Part shown: piece by piece, positions 54,973 through 62,167 of the stretch
Position numbering within the stretch: the stretch's first letter is position 1
Layout of the letters: every line of letters begins with the position of its first letter
DNA from: Chitinophagales bacterium 33-2
Lineage (GTDB): Bacteria > Bacteroidota > Bacteroidia > Chitinophagales > Chitinophagaceae
Direction of reading: 5' to 3'
DNA length: 64,000 nt
NCBI GenBank assembly: GCA_002050435.1
Contig: MWYV01000032.1
Coordinates: 62,001 to 126,000 of the forward strand
Notes under the pieces: model-generated
Databases searched by the model: none
Told to the model about the DNA's origin: nothing
What the model saw: only the letters and a program-made list of their open reading frames with translations
Made by a program: the position numbers and the translations under genes

Positions 54973-55758
54973 TTATTCAATTTCAATTGATCCTTCAAAA
55001 GATTTTTCTGCTGGTCCAATCAGCCAGATGTTGCTGAACTGATCGCCTTTTTTATCAAATTCCACGTTTAGCTTCCCCCCGGGCGTGCTCACATTTACAT
55101 GGTTGAATCCTGTTTCATTGTGCGCGCAAACAAGTGCTGAAGCAGTTACACCCGTGCCGCAGGAAAATGTTTCATTTTCAACACCTCTTTCATAAGTGCG
55201 CACTTTTATATGGTCGCTTTTACCTGTTACCTCCACAAAGTTGATATTGATCCCGTTCTTTTCAAAATCTCTATTGTACCTGAAAGCCCTTCCTTTTTTA
55301 AATACATCTTCCTCATCTACCTGATCTGAAAAACACACCAGGTGTGGAGAGCCCGTATTCAGCAGGTAGTGTTCGCGGTACGATCTTATTTCATTTACAT
55401 CATTCATTTTTAAGGCTACCTGTCCATTGTCATTGATCGTGGCTTCATGCAAGCCATCTACCGCCAGGAAACGATAAAGAGAACGCGCTATGCCGCAATG
55501 TTCTGCAAATTTTACAAGACATCTTCCACCGTTGCCGCACATGGAGCTCTTGTTTCCATCTGCATTGAAGTAGATCATTTCAAAATCATAATCCGGGTTT
55601 AGGTTGAGCATCATCAGTCCGTCTCCTCCAATACCAAAACGCCGGTTGCACATAAAAGCCACTTGTAGCTGTGATAATCCATCATAACGATTGTCCCGGT
55701 TATCAATAATTACAAAATCATTTCCTGTGCCCTGGTATTTATAGAATTGGATCTTCAT
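54973..55758 (-). CDS. dapF: Diaminopimelate epimerase
   Basis: The 261-residue PLP-free epimerase interconverts LL- and meso-diaminopimelate for lysine and peptidoglycan. The two catalytic cysteines are Cys74 (SSMCGNGGR) and Cys200 (FSCGTGVTA). The N-terminal FYKYQGTGNDFVIIDN is typical. Its start overlaps the stop of the phosphorylase gene (ATGA). Confidence 0.96.
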   Translation of the reverse strand: MKIQFYKYQGTGNDFVIIDNRDNRYDGLSQLQVAFMCNRRFGIGGDGLMMLNLNPDYDFEMIYFNADGNKSSMCGNGGRCLVKFAEHCGIARSLYRFLAVDGLHEATINDNGQVALKMNDVNEIRSYREHYLLNTGSPHLVCFSDQVDEEDVFKKGRAFRYNRDFEKNGININFVEVTGKSDHIKVRTYERGVENETFSCGTGVTASALVCAHNETGFNHVNVSTPGGKLNVEFDKKGDQFSNIWLIGPAEKSFEGSIEIE

Positions 55759-56633
55759 AGTTCATTGCTGATGATGTCGAGCGTTTTGATGATCAGTTGA
55801 TGCACTAATCGATCACTGTGTGAGGAAAATTCTTTTTTAACCCGGTTGGCAACAATGGCGTTGAGTGAAAGGCAATGATGTCCAAGCAGTTTACCTAACC
55901 CATAAATGCCTGCGGTTTCCATTTCGAAATTGGTGATCCTGTGCGCACCGAATGTAAAACCTGTAAGGCGGTTAATGAGGTCAGGGTTGTTTACGCCCAG
56001 CCTGAGAATTCTTCCCTGCGGACCGTAAAAACCGGGACAGGTAACAGTTATGCCCTGGTGAAAATCGTGAACAAAATGTTTTAACAGTGCTGGACTGGCC
56101 ATGCTGATATAAGGACTGCTGGTATTTGAATTCAACTGGGTATGTGTAACGAAGGATTGCAGCAACTGGTTTTCCAGGTCGTTATGTTCCATCCTGTAAA
56201 AATTCATCAGGTTATCCAGTCCCAATCCATGTGTGGAAGCAACAAAACTGTCAACAGGAATATCTTCCTGCAGCGAGCCGGAAGTGCCGATGCGGATGAT
56301 GTTAAGATGGGTGGGTTTTTCTTTAACCAGTCGTGTTTCAAAATCAATATTGACGAGGGCATCCAGTTCATTCAATACAATGTCGATGTTGTCTGTTCCG
56401 ATACCTGTAGAAGCCACCGTAACTCTTTTATTGCCGATGCGTCCCGTGTGGGAAACAAATTCGCGGTGCTGGTGTTTTACTTCAATGGCATCAAAATGCT
56501 TGCTCACAAGGGAAACCCTGTCGGGGTCACCTACGGTAATGATATTTTGTGCAACTTCTTCGGGTTTTAAATTCAGGTGGTAAATAGCACCCCGGTGATT
56601 GATGATCAATTCGGATTCTGCAATTCTTTGCAT
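55755..56633 (-). CDS. Nucleoside phosphorylase (uridine phosphorylase-like)
   Basis: A 292-residue PNP/UDP-family enzyme. VGDPDRVSLVSKHFD (about 33-47) is the phosphate-binding start, STGIGTDNIDIVLNEL holds the second motif, RIGTSGSLQEDIPV the third, and FEMETAGIYGLG the ribose-binding Met-Glu. It splits a nucleoside with phosphate; uridine is likely but not certain. ATG 56633 is used because the TTG at 56660 lies in the promoter box. First gene of a four-gene operon. Confidence 0.85.
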   Translation of the reverse strand: MQRIAESELIINHRGAIYHLNLKPEEVAQNIITVGDPDRVSLVSKHFDAIEVKHQHREFVSHTGRIGNKRVTVASTGIGTDNIDIVLNELDALVNIDFETRLVKEKPTHLNIIRIGTSGSLQEDIPVDSFVASTHGLGLDNLMNFYRMEHNDLENQLLQSFVTHTQLNSNTSSPYISMASPALLKHFVHDFHQGITVTCPGFYGPQGRILRLGVNNPDLINRLTGFTFGAHRITNFEMETAGIYGLGKLLGHHCLSLNAIVANRVKKEFSSHSDRLVHQLIIKTLDIISNEL

Positions 56634-56657
56634 GTGGTGGAAATTCGTTCTTTGATG

Positions 56658-56665
56658 CAAATGTA
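56658..56665 (-). promoter_or_regulatory. Putative -7 promoter box of the phosphorylase-dapF-corA operon
   Basis: Minus-strand TACATTTG matches TAnnTTTG and ends 24 nt before ATG 56633. It overlaps the alternative TTG start and so rules it out. Confidence 0.5.
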
Positions 56666-56751
56666 GTTCGATAACTTAGTAAAATTTCCTATTTTCGCTG
56701 CGGTCTTAAAAGCCGGTTTTCAGGAGTGAATGCTGCCTCCTGAAAGGAAAT

Positions 56752-56822
56752 GGTACCGTGGCCGAGTGGCTAGGCTGAGCTCTGCAAAAGCTCCTACAGC
56801 AGTTCGAATCTGCTCGGTACCT
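56752..56822 (+). tRNA. tRNA-Cys (anticodon GCA)
   Basis: A 71-nt tRNA: acceptor GGTACCG/CGGTACC with discriminator T, anticodon arm GAGCT-CTGCAAA-AGCTC with GCA at 34-36, and T-loop TTCGAAT. U73 and GCA identify cysteine. CCA is not encoded. A terminator follows 15 nt later. Confidence 0.95.
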
Positions 56823-56837
56823 CGAAAGCATTTTAAT

Positions 56838-56863
56838 AAAACCCGCTTCCATGGCGGGTTTTT
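56838..56863 (+). terminator. Intrinsic terminator after tRNA-Cys
   Basis: A 9-bp perfect stem AAAACCCGC / GCGGGTTTT with a 7-nt loop and a five-T run (56859-56863). Confidence 0.85.
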
Positions 56864-56894
56864 GATTGCACATTGTTTACCATTTTGTGTCGAT

Positions 56895-57229
56895 GCACGC
56901 AGCTACGGGATTCCTTGGTTGTGAATTGCTTCTACCGATATTGCGCTCCTACGGAGCTATGGGATTCCCTTGATGTGAATTGCTTCTACCGATATTGCGC
57001 TCCTACGGAGCTATGGGATTCCCTTGACGTGAATTGCATCTACCGATATTGCGTTCCTACGGAGCTATGGGATTCCGTGGATGTGAATTTGCCATCTACC
57101 GATATTGCGCTCCTACGGAGCTATGGGATCCCTTGATGTGAATTGCATCTACCGATATTGCGTTCCTACGGAGCTATGGGATTCCCTTGACGTGAATTGC
57201 ATCTACCGATATTGCGCTCCTACGGAGCA
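56895..57229. repeat. 54-bp tandem repeat array, about six copies
   Basis: The word TCTACCGATATTGCG starts at 56931, 56985, 57039, 57095, 57148 and 57202 (periods 54, 54, 56, 53, 54), with a decayed lead-in copy from about 56895. Each unit holds the hairpin GCTCCTACGGAGC and GCTATGGGATTCCC. As 54 is a multiple of three, the array keeps frames open on both strands with 18-residue repeats (such as YRYCAPTELWDSLDVN), but indels and lack of a start signal argue against a gene. Single related copies occur elsewhere (58035-58058). Confidence 0.9.
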
Positions 57230-57846
57230 GTAAGATTATGCGTTTATCCTGTTCTGTCAATACCACTTTATAATTATTAATTACCGGGTCAAAAGTTATA
57301 TTGGCTTCATTTATTCTTTTGATGTGTGCCAGGTATTCCCCTTTTTTATTCCTTAGCTGGTTGCCATCCCAGGAAATAAAATCTGTCAATTTTTCCTGCG
57401 GTGGCGGCGTAAACCCATTCTTCTTCATTAGGTAGTCTGAATATTACTTTTTTAAATTTTCTTTTTGGGTCGGAATTATTAATTCCAGTAAGCCATTTGC
57501 AATAGTTAACTGCACTTTCATAAGTTACAGTCACAACTGGAAAGTTATCGTAAGAGGGATGTGAATGATAAAATTTTACCATAGGGTTACTAGTCCCTTC
57601 TTCTTTTGCCCATTTTGTGGTGTCTAACAAATTGTTAGCATACTGTTCTGTTTGATTGTTTTGGAGTAGCGACAATAGAAAATTTCTGTAGTCTTTATTC
57701 GATGTTTCAAACTTGCAGAAATACAAGTTGTTCTTGACCTTTTAAAAATCAGATTTAGTATCAGGAATTATATTGGATTGGGTATTTATAAATGATGTGA
57801 TTCCAATCGTTGGGATCATACAAAATATAAACAGGAAGCGTCTCAT
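57230..57846 (-). pseudogene. Broken SUMF1/GldK-type (formylglycine-generating enzyme-like) gene
   Basis: ATG 57846 starts a signal peptide (MRRFLFIFCMIPTIGITSF). The frame stops at TAA 57742-57744 after 34 codons, then continues in the same frame with the family pattern LYFCKFETSNKDYRNFL, the HPSYDNFPVVTVTYESAVNYC and FRLPNEEEWVYAATAG motifs. An extra A in the A5 run at 57390-57394 shifts the frame to KLTDFISWDGNQLRNKKGEYLAH. The C-terminal half, with the usual NMAGNVSEW motif, is missing; sequence ends at the 54-bp array. Relatives include lipoproteins of the gliding/T9SS machinery; this copy is dead. Confidence 0.8.
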
Positions 57847-58167
57847 GGTAAAAATAATTTGAACGATCAGGAGTTTGCCAAAGTACTAAAATGATAATTA
57901 AGAATTTTGGAACATTAAGTTAAGGAATTTTCAACTGTGTGAAGGCATTGGGGGTGCAGCTGGGTGTGATGCCTCAGGCATTTTTTATTATAGCCACGTA
58001 GCAGCGCCATGATTTTTTATAAATTTAAATGATAGCTATATGCCGCTCCTGCGGAGCTCAATTGTTCGTGGTGACATTTCCACAAACTGAATAGCCCAAC
58101 ATAATGTCTAAACAATCTGATTTATTCACAGAATTCAAACATCTTTGCGTTTTTAATCCCGAAGGAA
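57847..58167. other. Gene-free interval, 321 bp
   Basis: Holds only a degenerate single unit of the 54-bp repeat family at 58035-58058 (CTATATGCCGCTCCTGCGGAGC) and a near-consensus promoter box CATCTTTG just upstream of the next ATG. Confidence 0.5.
58035..58058. repeat. Single degenerate unit of the GCTCCTACGGAGC repeat family
   Basis: GCTATATGCCGCTCCTGCGGAGCT keeps the hairpin arms GCTCC/GGAGC seen in the array at 56895-57229, about 800 bp away. This supports a dispersed family from which the array was amplified. Confidence 0.5.
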
Positions 58168-58476
58168 ATGACAAAAGAGGAAGAGGAATTTTATAATTAC
58201 TGGGACGTGGCCCGCCTGAAAAAAAAGAAATTTCTCCGCAAGCTTTCAATTGGATTGCCCCTGGCGGTTCTGATTTCGGTTGCGGTGCTGGTAAATGTTT
58301 TTTCAGGATGGTACCACAAGGCCGATGTAGCACTCAGAAGCAATGCCTCGCTGATGATCGTGATCCTGCTGGCCATTATCGGCATCGTCATCTTCATCAC
58401 AATATTTTCTTCCCACCATCGTTGGGACAGAAACGAATCGGTTTACAGGGAACTAAAAGAAAAATATAATAAATAG
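58168..58476 (+). CDS. Two-TM membrane protein, unknown
   Basis: A 102-residue protein: charged N-terminus (MTKEEEEFYNYWDVARLKKKK), helix one at about 29-48, a short loop (WYHKADVALRSNAS), helix two at about 54-73 and a charged C-terminal tail. A good ribosome site (GAAGGA) precedes ATG 58168. Family not recognised. It precedes the FKBP gene by 49 bp on the same strand. Confidence 0.65.
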   Translation: MTKEEEEFYNYWDVARLKKKKFLRKLSIGLPLAVLISVAVLVNVFSGWYHKADVALRSNASLMIVILLAIIGIVIFITIFSSHHRWDRNESVYRELKEKYNK

Positions 58477-58525
58477 TTAAGCAGCGGCCTGATAATAAAT
58501 CAGGTCTAATCAAAAAACCCGGAAT

Positions 58526-58993
58526 ATGTTGAAGAATTTTTTGGCCATCATGATCATGGCAATCTTTTTTAGTGGTTGTGCTAAGTCTGGCGATGGCTTT
58601 AAATGTTTATACGAACCCTGCGAATATGTGGCTCCTGCCAGTGAAATTGCTGCAGTGCAGGGTTACCTTACGGCCAACAGCATCACTGCCACCCAACATT
58701 GCAGTGGGTTGTTTTATACCATTTCTGAACCAGGTACTGGCCAGTCGCCAACAGCCTGCCACGCTGTTAATGTCACCTATGAAGGTCGCCTGACCAACGG
58801 AAATGTTTTTGATGCCAATACCATAAGCATCAATCTCTCACAGGTAATTGCAGGCTGGGCCAACGGAGTTCCCCTGATCAAACAGGGTGGTAAGATCCGT
58901 TTATTTATTCCGCCATCACTGGGTTATGGGCCAACTGCACAACCGGGCATTCCTGCCAATTCGATTTTAATTTTTGATGTGGAACTGCATTAA
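58526..58993 (+). CDS. FKBP-type peptidyl-prolyl isomerase lipoprotein
   Basis: The 155-residue product has a lipoprotein signal with FFSGC (Cys18) and a single FKBP domain (about 55-155): VNVTYEGRLTNGNVFDAN, VIAGWANGVPLIKQGGKIRLFIPPSLGYG and the final PANSILIFDVEL. It should be anchored in the envelope and assist folding of exported proteins by cis-trans proline isomerisation. The N-terminal region (20-55) has an extra cysteine pair. Like many Bacteroidota FKBPs, it is short and has no partner domain. Confidence 0.9.
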   Translation: MLKNFLAIMIMAIFFSGCAKSGDGFKCLYEPCEYVAPASEIAAVQGYLTANSITATQHCSGLFYTISEPGTGQSPTACHAVNVTYEGRLTNGNVFDANTISINLSQVIAGWANGVPLIKQGGKIRLFIPPSLGYGPTAQPGIPANSILIFDVELH

Positions 58994-59025
58994 CTTCTTT
59001 AACCTTAGGGTAGATGTCAATGGGT

Positions 59026-59033
59026 TAACTTTG
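59026..59033 (+). promoter_or_regulatory. Putative -7 promoter box of the serine dehydratase gene
   Basis: TAACTTTG fits TAnnTTTG and ends 14 nt before the TTG start at 59048, implying a leader of under 10 nt. Confidence 0.45.
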
Positions 59034-59047
59034 AGAAAATTTTTAGT

Positions 59048-60472
59048 TTGGCCCAGGAATCCATTTCTGTTTTCGATATTTTTAAAATAGGCGTAGGTCC
59101 CTCCAGTTCCCACACGCTTGGACCCTGGCGTGCCGCGCAAAGATTCCTGCAAACCCTTGAAGCTTCCGCAAAAGGAAACGAGATAAAAGACCTCCGGATC
59201 CTTTTGTATGGTTCTCTTGCCAAAACAGGAAAGGGTCATGGAACCGATGTAGCCGTATTACTGGGTTTATCAGGCGATGATCCCGTAACTTTTGAGGTAG
59301 ACCAGATCACTCCCAAAATGCAGGCAATTGCCACAGAAAAGAAATTGTTGCTTGGTGGTAAACTTCCGATTGATTTTGATCCTGCAACCAACATTGAATT
59401 TCTTTTTTCAGAATCACTTCCTTTTCATCCCAATGCATTAAGTTTTCTTGCAAATTTTAATAATGGCGATGCCATTTCCGAAACCTATTATTCAATAGGC
59501 GGAGGTTTTGTGGTAAAGGAAGGAGAGGTGCTGGATGGCACGCATATGCATTTGCCATTTCCAGTAAATACATCGGAAGAGTTATTGCACTGGTGCAGAA
59601 AAACAGGGCTTTCCATTCATGAAGTGGTGATGGAAAATGAATCCGCATGGCGCAGTGAAAAGGAAACAAAAGAAGGTGTTTTGAAAATATGGAGTGTGAT
59701 GCGCGACTGCACCTTTCGTGGTTGCCACACTTCCGGTATTTTACCTGGCGGACTGAATGTAAACCGGCGTGCCGCCCACCTGAATAAAAGGCTACTGAAA
59801 GATAAAACCTATAAAGACCAGGTGGAATGGTTCGAGGCCATCAGGCAGGGTGGAAATTCATTCCAGTACATCCTGGATTGGGTGAGTTGTTTTGCACTTG
59901 CTGTAAATGAAGAAAATGCTTCATTTGGCAGAGTGGTTACAGCACCTACCAATGGTGCTGCCGGCGTAATTCCTGCTGTGTTGCATTACTACACCATCTT
60001 TCATGAAAATATTACCGAAGAAAAGATCGTGCATTTCATGTTAACAGCATCTGAGATCGGAAGCATATTTAAAAAAGGTGCTACCATTTCAGCTGCCATG
60101 GGTGGTTGCCAGGCGGAGATCGGCGTATCATCCAGCATGGCGGCAGCTGCATTAACAGAAGCTTTGGGTGGAACACAAAGACAGGCATTGATGGCCGCAG
60201 AAATAGCAATGGAACATCACCTGGGAATGACCTGTGATCCTATTGCAGGACTTGTACAAGTGCCTTGCATCGAACGCAATACCATGGGCGCCATCAAGGC
60301 AATAACTGCATCACAGCTCGCACTTCAAAGTTCTCCGGATTTTGCAAAGGTTTCTCTTGATGCCGTTGTAGAAACCATGTGGGCCACTGCTTTGGATATG
60401 AACAGTAAATACAAGGAAACCGCTGAAGGTGGACTGGCTGTTAATATTCCGTTGAGTTTGAGTGAATGCTGA
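59048..60472 (+). CDS. sdaA: L-serine ammonia-lyase (iron-sulfur type), TTG start
   Basis: The 474-residue one-chain serine dehydratase gives pyruvate and ammonia. The beta domain begins [20 protein letters not shown] (7-26) and the alpha domain holds the 4Fe-4S cysteines Cys354 (MGGCQAEIG), Cys396 (MTCDPIAG) and Cys407 (VPCIERN). No ATG precedes the conserved start; TTG 59048 gives [10 protein letters not shown], which fits the family. The gene is preceded by a promoter box and stands alone. Confidence 0.93.
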   Translation: MAQESISVFDIFKIGVGPSSSHTLGPWRAAQRFLQTLEASAKGNEIKDLRILLYGSLAKTGKGHGTDVAVLLGLSGDDPVTFEVDQITPKMQAIATEKKLLLGGKLPIDFDPATNIEFLFSESLPFHPNALSFLANFNNGDAISETYYSIGGGFVVKEGEVLDGTHMHLPFPVNTSEELLHWCRKTGLSIHEVVMENESAWRSEKETKEGVLKIWSVMRDCTFRGCHTSGILPGGLNVNRRAAHLNKRLLKDKTYKDQVEWFEAIRQGGNSFQYILDWVSCFALAVNEENASFGRVVTAPTNGAAGVIPAVLHYYTIFHENITEEKIVHFMLTASEIGSIFKKGATISAAMGGCQAEIGVSSSMAAAALTEALGGTQRQALMAAEIAMEHHLGMTCDPIAGLVQVPCIERNTMGAIKAITASQLALQSSPDFAKVSLDAVVETMWATALDMNSKYKETAEGGLAVNIPLSLSEC

Positions 60473-60956
60473 GAGATAATATAGGTGATAGGTTTGAGGT
60501 TTTAGCTTCCAGCTTTTCCTGACCTATTACCTATAACCTTTCTCCTAATATTCCTTCACCACTCCATACAAAGTATCCCGCTCTACGGGCTTGCGATTGG
60601 CCTGCCGGATCAGTTGTACGATTTTTTCAGTGCTATAGAAGGCGTCTGCTCTTCGGAACCGGCCATTGAATAGATCTTTATAGTTTTAGGTTTGAGGTTT
60701 TAGCTTCCAGCTTTTTCCTTACCTATTACCTATAACCTATTACCTTTCTCCTAATATTCCTTCACCACTCCATACAAAGTATCCCGCTCTACGGGCTTGC
60801 GATGGGTCTGCCGGATCAGTTGTACGATTTTTTCAGTGCTATAGAAGGCGTCTGCTCTCCGGATCCGGCCATGGAATAGATCTTTTTAGTTTAATGTTTT
60901 AGCTTCCAGCTTTTTCCTGACCTATTACCTATTACCTATTACCTATTACCTTTCTC
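60473..60956. repeat. Two decayed tandem copies of the mqnE 3' end
   Basis: The block GTTTTAGCTTCCAGCTTTT, a variable run of ATTACCT heptamers, and then the last about 40 codons of mqnE (from TTCCTTCACCACTCC) occurs three times: 60551, 60757 and, in the intact gene, 60963 (206 bp apart). The two outer copies share changes that the gene lacks (loss of CA in AGTGCTCATAGAAGG), so they arose one from the other after the first duplication. The heptamer run has about two, three and four units. No gene is present in this stretch. Confidence 0.9.
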
Positions 60957-62087
60957 CTAATATTCCTTCACCACTCCATACAAAGTATCCCGCTCCACAG
61001 GCTTGCGATTGGCCTGCCGGATCAGTTGTACGATTTCTTCAGTGCTCATAGAAGGCGTCTGCTCCTCGGAACCGGCCATTGAATATATCTTTGTTGTATC
61101 GTCAATAGTGCCGTCAATATCATTTACTCCAAAAGCCAGGCTGAGTTGTGCGTTCTTTCTTCCCAGCATAGGCCAGTAAGCCTTCAGGTGCGGAAAGTTA
61201 TCCATGTACAACCGGGCAATGGCATACAGTTTCAAATCTTCAATAATACTTGCTTCCGCTATGTGACTCATGTCGTTTCCACCATTCCGGAATTTTAAAG
61301 GAATGAAGGTGTTGAAGCCGCGGGTTTTATCCTGGAGATTTCTTAACCGCTCCATATGATCGATGCGGTGTTCATATTTTTCAACATGTCCGTACAGCAT
61401 CGTTGCATTGCTGTGCATGCCCAGTTGATGTGCCGTTTCGTGTATGTGCAGCCAGCCTTCCGCATCAACTTTATCAGGACAGATCTGCTGCCTGATTTCA
61501 TGATCAAAGATCTCCGCGCCACCACCGGGCAATGATTGTAGTCCGGCTTCCTTCAACAAAATCATTCCTTCCTCCACACTGAGCTTTGCCTTCCTGAACA
61601 TATAATCCAGTTCAACAGCAGTAAAGCCTTTGATATGAAGATCCGGCCTGTGCGCTCTTATCTGTTTCAGCAGGTCAATGAAAAAATAAAGATTCATTTT
61701 TGGGTGCACACCGCCTACAATATGTACTTCCGTTTCCGGCTTTCCATCATAGTTTTTTACAATGTTCATCATATCATCGATGCTCAGTTCCCAACCTTCT
61801 TCTCTCTTTGCATACAGCCTGGAATAAGAACAGAAATGACAGGAGAACACACAAACATTTGTAGGTTCAATATGAAAATTGCGGTTGAAATAGGTAATAT
61901 TTCCATGTAGCTTTTCCCTTACATGGTTGGCAAGGGTGCCGACAAAAGGAAGATCTGCTTTTTCAAAAAGCAATAATCCTTCTTCCTGGTCTATCCTCTG
62001 ACCATTGTAGATCTTTTCTGCGATCCTGTTCAGATCAGGATCGGTATGGGTAAGGGGTATTTTTTTTTCAATGGCCTGCTCCGTCAT
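60957..62087 (-). CDS. mqnE: Aminofutalosine synthase (radical SAM)
   Basis: The 376-residue radical-SAM enzyme joins the MqnA product with SAM to give aminofutalosine in menaquinone synthesis. The cluster motif is Cys79-x3-Cys83-x2-Cys86 (NVCVFSCHFCSYSR). MqnE-type neighbours are GGVHPKMNL, LPGGGAEIFDHEIR and TMLYGHVEKYEHRI. The length and motif order favour MqnE over MqnC. mqnA lies 25 kb away; other pathway genes are outside the window. The 3' end has been duplicated twice behind it. Confidence 0.9.
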   Translation of the reverse strand: MTEQAIEKKIPLTHTDPDLNRIAEKIYNGQRIDQEEGLLLFEKADLPFVGTLANHVREKLHGNITYFNRNFHIEPTNVCVFSCHFCSYSRLYAKREEGWELSIDDMMNIVKNYDGKPETEVHIVGGVHPKMNLYFFIDLLKQIRAHRPDLHIKGFTAVELDYMFRKAKLSVEEGMILLKEAGLQSLPGGGAEIFDHEIRQQICPDKVDAEGWLHIHETAHQLGMHSNATMLYGHVEKYEHRIDHMERLRNLQDKTRGFNTFIPLKFRNGGNDMSHIAEASIIEDLKLYAIARLYMDNFPHLKAYWPMLGRKNAQLSLAFGVNDIDGTIDDTTKIYSMAGSEEQTPSMSTEEIVQLIRQANRKPVERDTLYGVVKEY

Positions 62088-62118
62088 AAATCAATATTGC
62101 GGGGCAAAGGTAGGTACT

Positions 62119-62147
62119 AAAAAATAAGGCCCCTGTTAAGAGGCCCT
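62119..62147 (-). terminator. Intrinsic terminator of the T9SS protein gene
   Basis: On the minus strand a stem of about 8 bp (AGGGCCTC with GGGGCCTT, two G-T pairs) and a 6-nt loop is followed by ATTTTTT. It lies 21 bp after the stop at 62168. Confidence 0.65.
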
Positions 62148-62167
62148 AAAATCGGTTCGGAGCAATC

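Noticed and set aside
56873-57136. Possible 18-residue-repeat protein from the 54-bp array
   Set aside because: Indels of 2 and 1 bp break the register in later units, no start signal, and the same array is open on the other strand too.
56895-57229. CRISPR array
   Set aside because: There is no alternation of fixed repeats and unique spacers; the entire 54-bp unit is repeated.
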